From: a bacterium
Lineage (GTDB): Bacteria; Verrucomicrobiota; Kiritimatiellia; UBA8416
Direction of reading: 5' to 3'
Length of the DNA stretch: 23,900 bases
Assembly: GCA_020048935.1 (NCBI GenBank)
Contig: JAIFLS010000014.1
Location: forward strand, 1-23,900
Position numbers and translations under genes: made by a program. Of this stretch, positions 22,145 to 23,900 are shown piece after piece; the first letter of the stretch is position 1; the number at the start of each line of letters is the position of its first letter. A model generated the notes under the pieces. It was not told the origin of the DNA. It saw nothing but the letters and a program-made list of their open reading frames with translations, and ran no database searches.

Positions 22145-23386
22145 CTACCCGAAGATCAGGCGTATATGGCGGTCGATATTGGCGGTGACGCGGCGGCCGA
22201 CGATTTCCCGGTGTGTTTCCAGCAGGTCAAACCACAGGCCACCCTTTTTAGCGGCCAGCTTGTAGGCGACATGCATGAGTTGGCGCAGGTTGGGATTGTA
22301 GCGTGGGCAGGCACCGTTGTGCAGCAGCGCGTCCCGGAACGACGTGGCGCCCCACGCCTTGACGGTGGCGGAGGCGGGCAGGGCCTCGCGCTGGACATCC
22401 AGTACAGTCGCATAGGGAGCACAGAGCTCGTCGATATGATCAAGCGCCTCGGCGTACAGGGTTTTCGCCATGGCGAGTCCGTCGCCACCGGCCTCGATCA
22501 ACCCTTCAACCTCCGCCAGCCAGGTCGTGCCGGCGGTCTTGACGTGTACCCCGGCATCATGCCGCTTGAGGATCGCCGCGACGGCGTCGTAGATCGCGAA
22601 CTTGTCGCTGCCCGAATGGATGCTGAGCTTCAGGTTGGTCGGCAGGCCGAATGCGCGCACGGCGGCGGCCACGGCCAGCACGTCCGCCTCGAACTCGATG
22701 GCGAAGCGATTGAGGCCGCCCACGTAGTCCACGCCTTTGTTGAAGCGTCCGCTGAACTTCGGGGCGATGGTCTGCAGCGGGACCTGTTCGTCAGCCAGCG
22801 CGGCCAGGATCAGGAAAATCTCCTGGGGTGATTGCGGGGTATCCGTCTCATCCATCGAGACCTCGGTCACGAAGTCCCTGTTGCCGCGCTGCTCGACGAT
22901 CCGCCGGTAGGTGGCACCGGCCTGGCGTACCGCCGGTAGATATTTGCAGGCGATCGAGGCCACGGCGTCGGGGGAAAGCGTGGCATCAACTCCCAGGCGG
23001 GAGAGGTCGAGCGCCCTGAGACTGTCACGGTGCCGCTCCGTGAAGGCGGCTACTTCGCCGTTGATGCAAGTGCCGCCGATGGCGTCGCCGACATCGATCG
23101 TGAAGAAGTCGGCGCTGTCGACATAGCGGTCGACCGTTCCAAGATTGATATGGTCGGCGTCCACGAAATAGGGACGGTTCCATCCGGCGGCCTTGACGGC
23201 CGCGTCTGCCTCGGCGCGCACGCTCCCCGGCTGGGTGTCCACAGTCAGGTGCTCGCGGTTGGATTTGTTCCAGACCGGGTGGACCTCGGTCCCGCGCGCC
23301 AGCGCCTGCTGGAATGCCGCCAGCTGGAAAAGCCCCTGCCGGGCAAAGCGATCACCGATCCCCATCGTGAACGTTGGAAGCTGCAT
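22145..23386 (-). CDS. uxaE: Tagaturonate/fructuronate epimerase family protein (UxaE-like)
   Basis: A 413-residue protein resembling UxaE, which interconverts D-tagaturonate and D-fructuronate in hexuronate (pectin sugar) catabolism. Recognised features are the opening G-I-G-D-R-F-x-x-Q-G, the V-W-N-K-S-N-R-E-H motif, F-V-D-A-D-H-I-N-L-x-T-V-D, and later L-S-I-H-S-G-S-D-K-F and V-K-T-A-G-T-T-W. The start is the ATG at 23384-23386, which has a GAGGAG ribosome site and begins the family-like sequence; the longer open frame upstream includes promoter DNA. No other uronate genes are in the window, so the assignment rests on sequence alone. Confidence 0.82.
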   Translation of the reverse strand: MQLPTFTMGIGDRFARQGLFQLAAFQQALARGTEVHPVWNKSNREHLTVDTQPGSVRAEADAAVKAAGWNRPYFVDADHINLGTVDRYVDSADFFTIDVGDAIGGTCINGEVAAFTERHRDSLRALDLSRLGVDATLSPDAVASIACKYLPAVRQAGATYRRIVEQRGNRDFVTEVSMDETDTPQSPQEIFLILAALADEQVPLQTIAPKFSGRFNKGVDYVGGLNRFAIEFEADVLAVAAAVRAFGLPTNLKLSIHSGSDKFAIYDAVAAILKRHDAGVHVKTAGTTWLAEVEGLIEAGGDGLAMAKTLYAEALDHIDELCAPYATVLDVQREALPASATVKAWGATSFRDALLHNGACPRYNPNLRQLMHVAYKLAAKKGGLWFDLLETHREIVGRRVTANIDRHIRLIFG

Positions 23387-23433
23387 ACGGAAATCTCCTC
23401 GATAAATGTTATTAATGTTGCGCGACATCTTGT

Positions 23434-23463
23434 ATTGAACGGGATTTGGGTATGCTGTGTCAA
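23434..23463 (-). promoter_or_regulatory. Candidate sigma-70 promoter for the uxaE-like gene
   Basis: On the minus strand a perfect -35 TTGACA (23458-23463) is followed after 18 bases by TTCAAT (23434-23439). The expected transcript starts about 40 bases before the ATG at 23386. Confidence 0.5.
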
Positions 23464-23501
23464 GCGCGTTGCGTTTTTTACAATCTGTAATTTTATCGCC
23501 G

Positions 23502-23530
23502 TTGACGGTGTATGACCGACCCGTTAGCAT
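23502..23530 (+). promoter_or_regulatory. Candidate sigma-70 promoter for the CBS-domain gene
   Basis: TTGACG (23502-23507) and TAGCAT (23525-23530) are spaced by 17 bases, about 107 bases upstream of the CBS-domain gene start and divergent from the uxaE-like promoter. Confidence 0.4.
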
Positions 23531-23637
23531 CCCGTCCATTAGCTGTGGTATCGTCGAACCGCATCGGGTGCCGTCACCTGACCTTTTCGGCGGGTTCCGT
23601 TTACAAGTGAGGGCAACATCACATAAAAGGAGGCGAC

Positions 23638-23900
23638 ATGGGCGCACAGGTATGGGAACTGCTGGATCGCAAGGGAACCGCGGTGTTCGGCGTCGAGGGG
23701 ACGCAGTCGGTGTACGAGGCTGTCAAGGAGATGGCCGAGAACAATATCGGTTGTGTCGTGGTGCTGACCAAGACCGGTGCGCTTTCCGGCCTCTGCTCCG
23801 AGCGGGATGTCTTCCGCAAGGTTGTCCTCGAAGGCAAGAGCGCCAAGAAGGTCGAGGTGCGCGAGGTCATGACGCCCAAGCGCAAACTGGTCACGGTAAC
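23638..23900 (+). CDS. CBS-domain protein (3' end outside the window)
   Basis: A strong AAAGGAGG ribosome site (23627-23634) precedes the ATG at 23638, and 87 codons are open to the window edge. The sequence begins with a W-E-L-L-D-R-K-G segment and enters a CBS domain (A-V-K-E-M-A-E-N-N-I-G-C-V-V-V, then G-x-x-S-E-R-D-V-F-R-K-V and V-x-E-V-M-T-P). CBS pairs usually bind adenosyl nucleotides and regulate attached or partner proteins. Whether another domain follows cannot be seen. Confidence 0.88.
   Translation, partial: MGAQVWELLDRKGTAVFGVEGTQSVYEAVKEMAENNIGCVVVLTKTGALSGLCSERDVFRKVVLEGKSAKKVEVREVMTPKRKLVTV

Overview
The window is GC-rich, densely coded DNA with ATGA start/stop overlaps inside operons. 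It comes from a Gram-negative bacterium, because it carries lipid A genes (lpxB, lpxI) and lipoprotein and periplasmic signals. The giant repetitive membrane protein, LpxI, a UxaE-type epimerase and A-rich dispersed repeats suggest the PVC group (Kiritimatiellota, Verrucomicrobiota or Lentisphaerota). That placement is inference, since no rRNA or marker phylogeny is available. No tRNA, rRNA, CRISPR, prophage or transposase was seen.

Layout on the + strand: a 6.5-kb gene for a giant two-halved membrane protein (5-6517), gatC, and a PhnP-like metallo-hydrolase. These converge on a minus-strand HD-GYP phosphodiesterase gene. Divergent from that gene runs a ferrous-iron operon (8512-11967): a DtxR-type regulator, feoA, feoB (broken by a one-base frameshift), a second divergent feoA-like gene, and a feoC-like gene. 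It ends beside a long perfect palindrome.

Layout on the - strand, in transcription order from right to left: a UxaE-type epimerase; a stand-alone ParB N-terminal-domain protein; folE-lpxI-Gfo/Idh oxidoreductase-lpxB (GTP cyclohydrolase I and lipid A synthesis); an SH3b protein with an M48 metalloprotease lipoprotein; a 47-bp-period repeat array; a CHASE2 adenylate cyclase; and an FHA protein with an MBL-fold hydrolase. The last five genes may form an envelope-sensing and cyclic-nucleotide signalling neighbourhood. A CBS-domain gene starts at the right edge on the + strand, divergent from the epimerase.

The most striking sequence-level feature is a set of perfect short tandem duplications. 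A 47-bp duplication breaks the cyclase gene and a 32-bp duplication breaks the C-terminus of the M48 protease gene. In both cases removing one copy restores a continuous, family-like reading frame. The two lie on either side of the repeat array. A 39-bp triplication, in frame, sits in the giant gene, and smaller 11-bp and 13-bp duplications occur in intergenic DNA. Two diverged copies of a palindromic element (12039-12111 and 21289-21347) indicate a dispersed repeat family.
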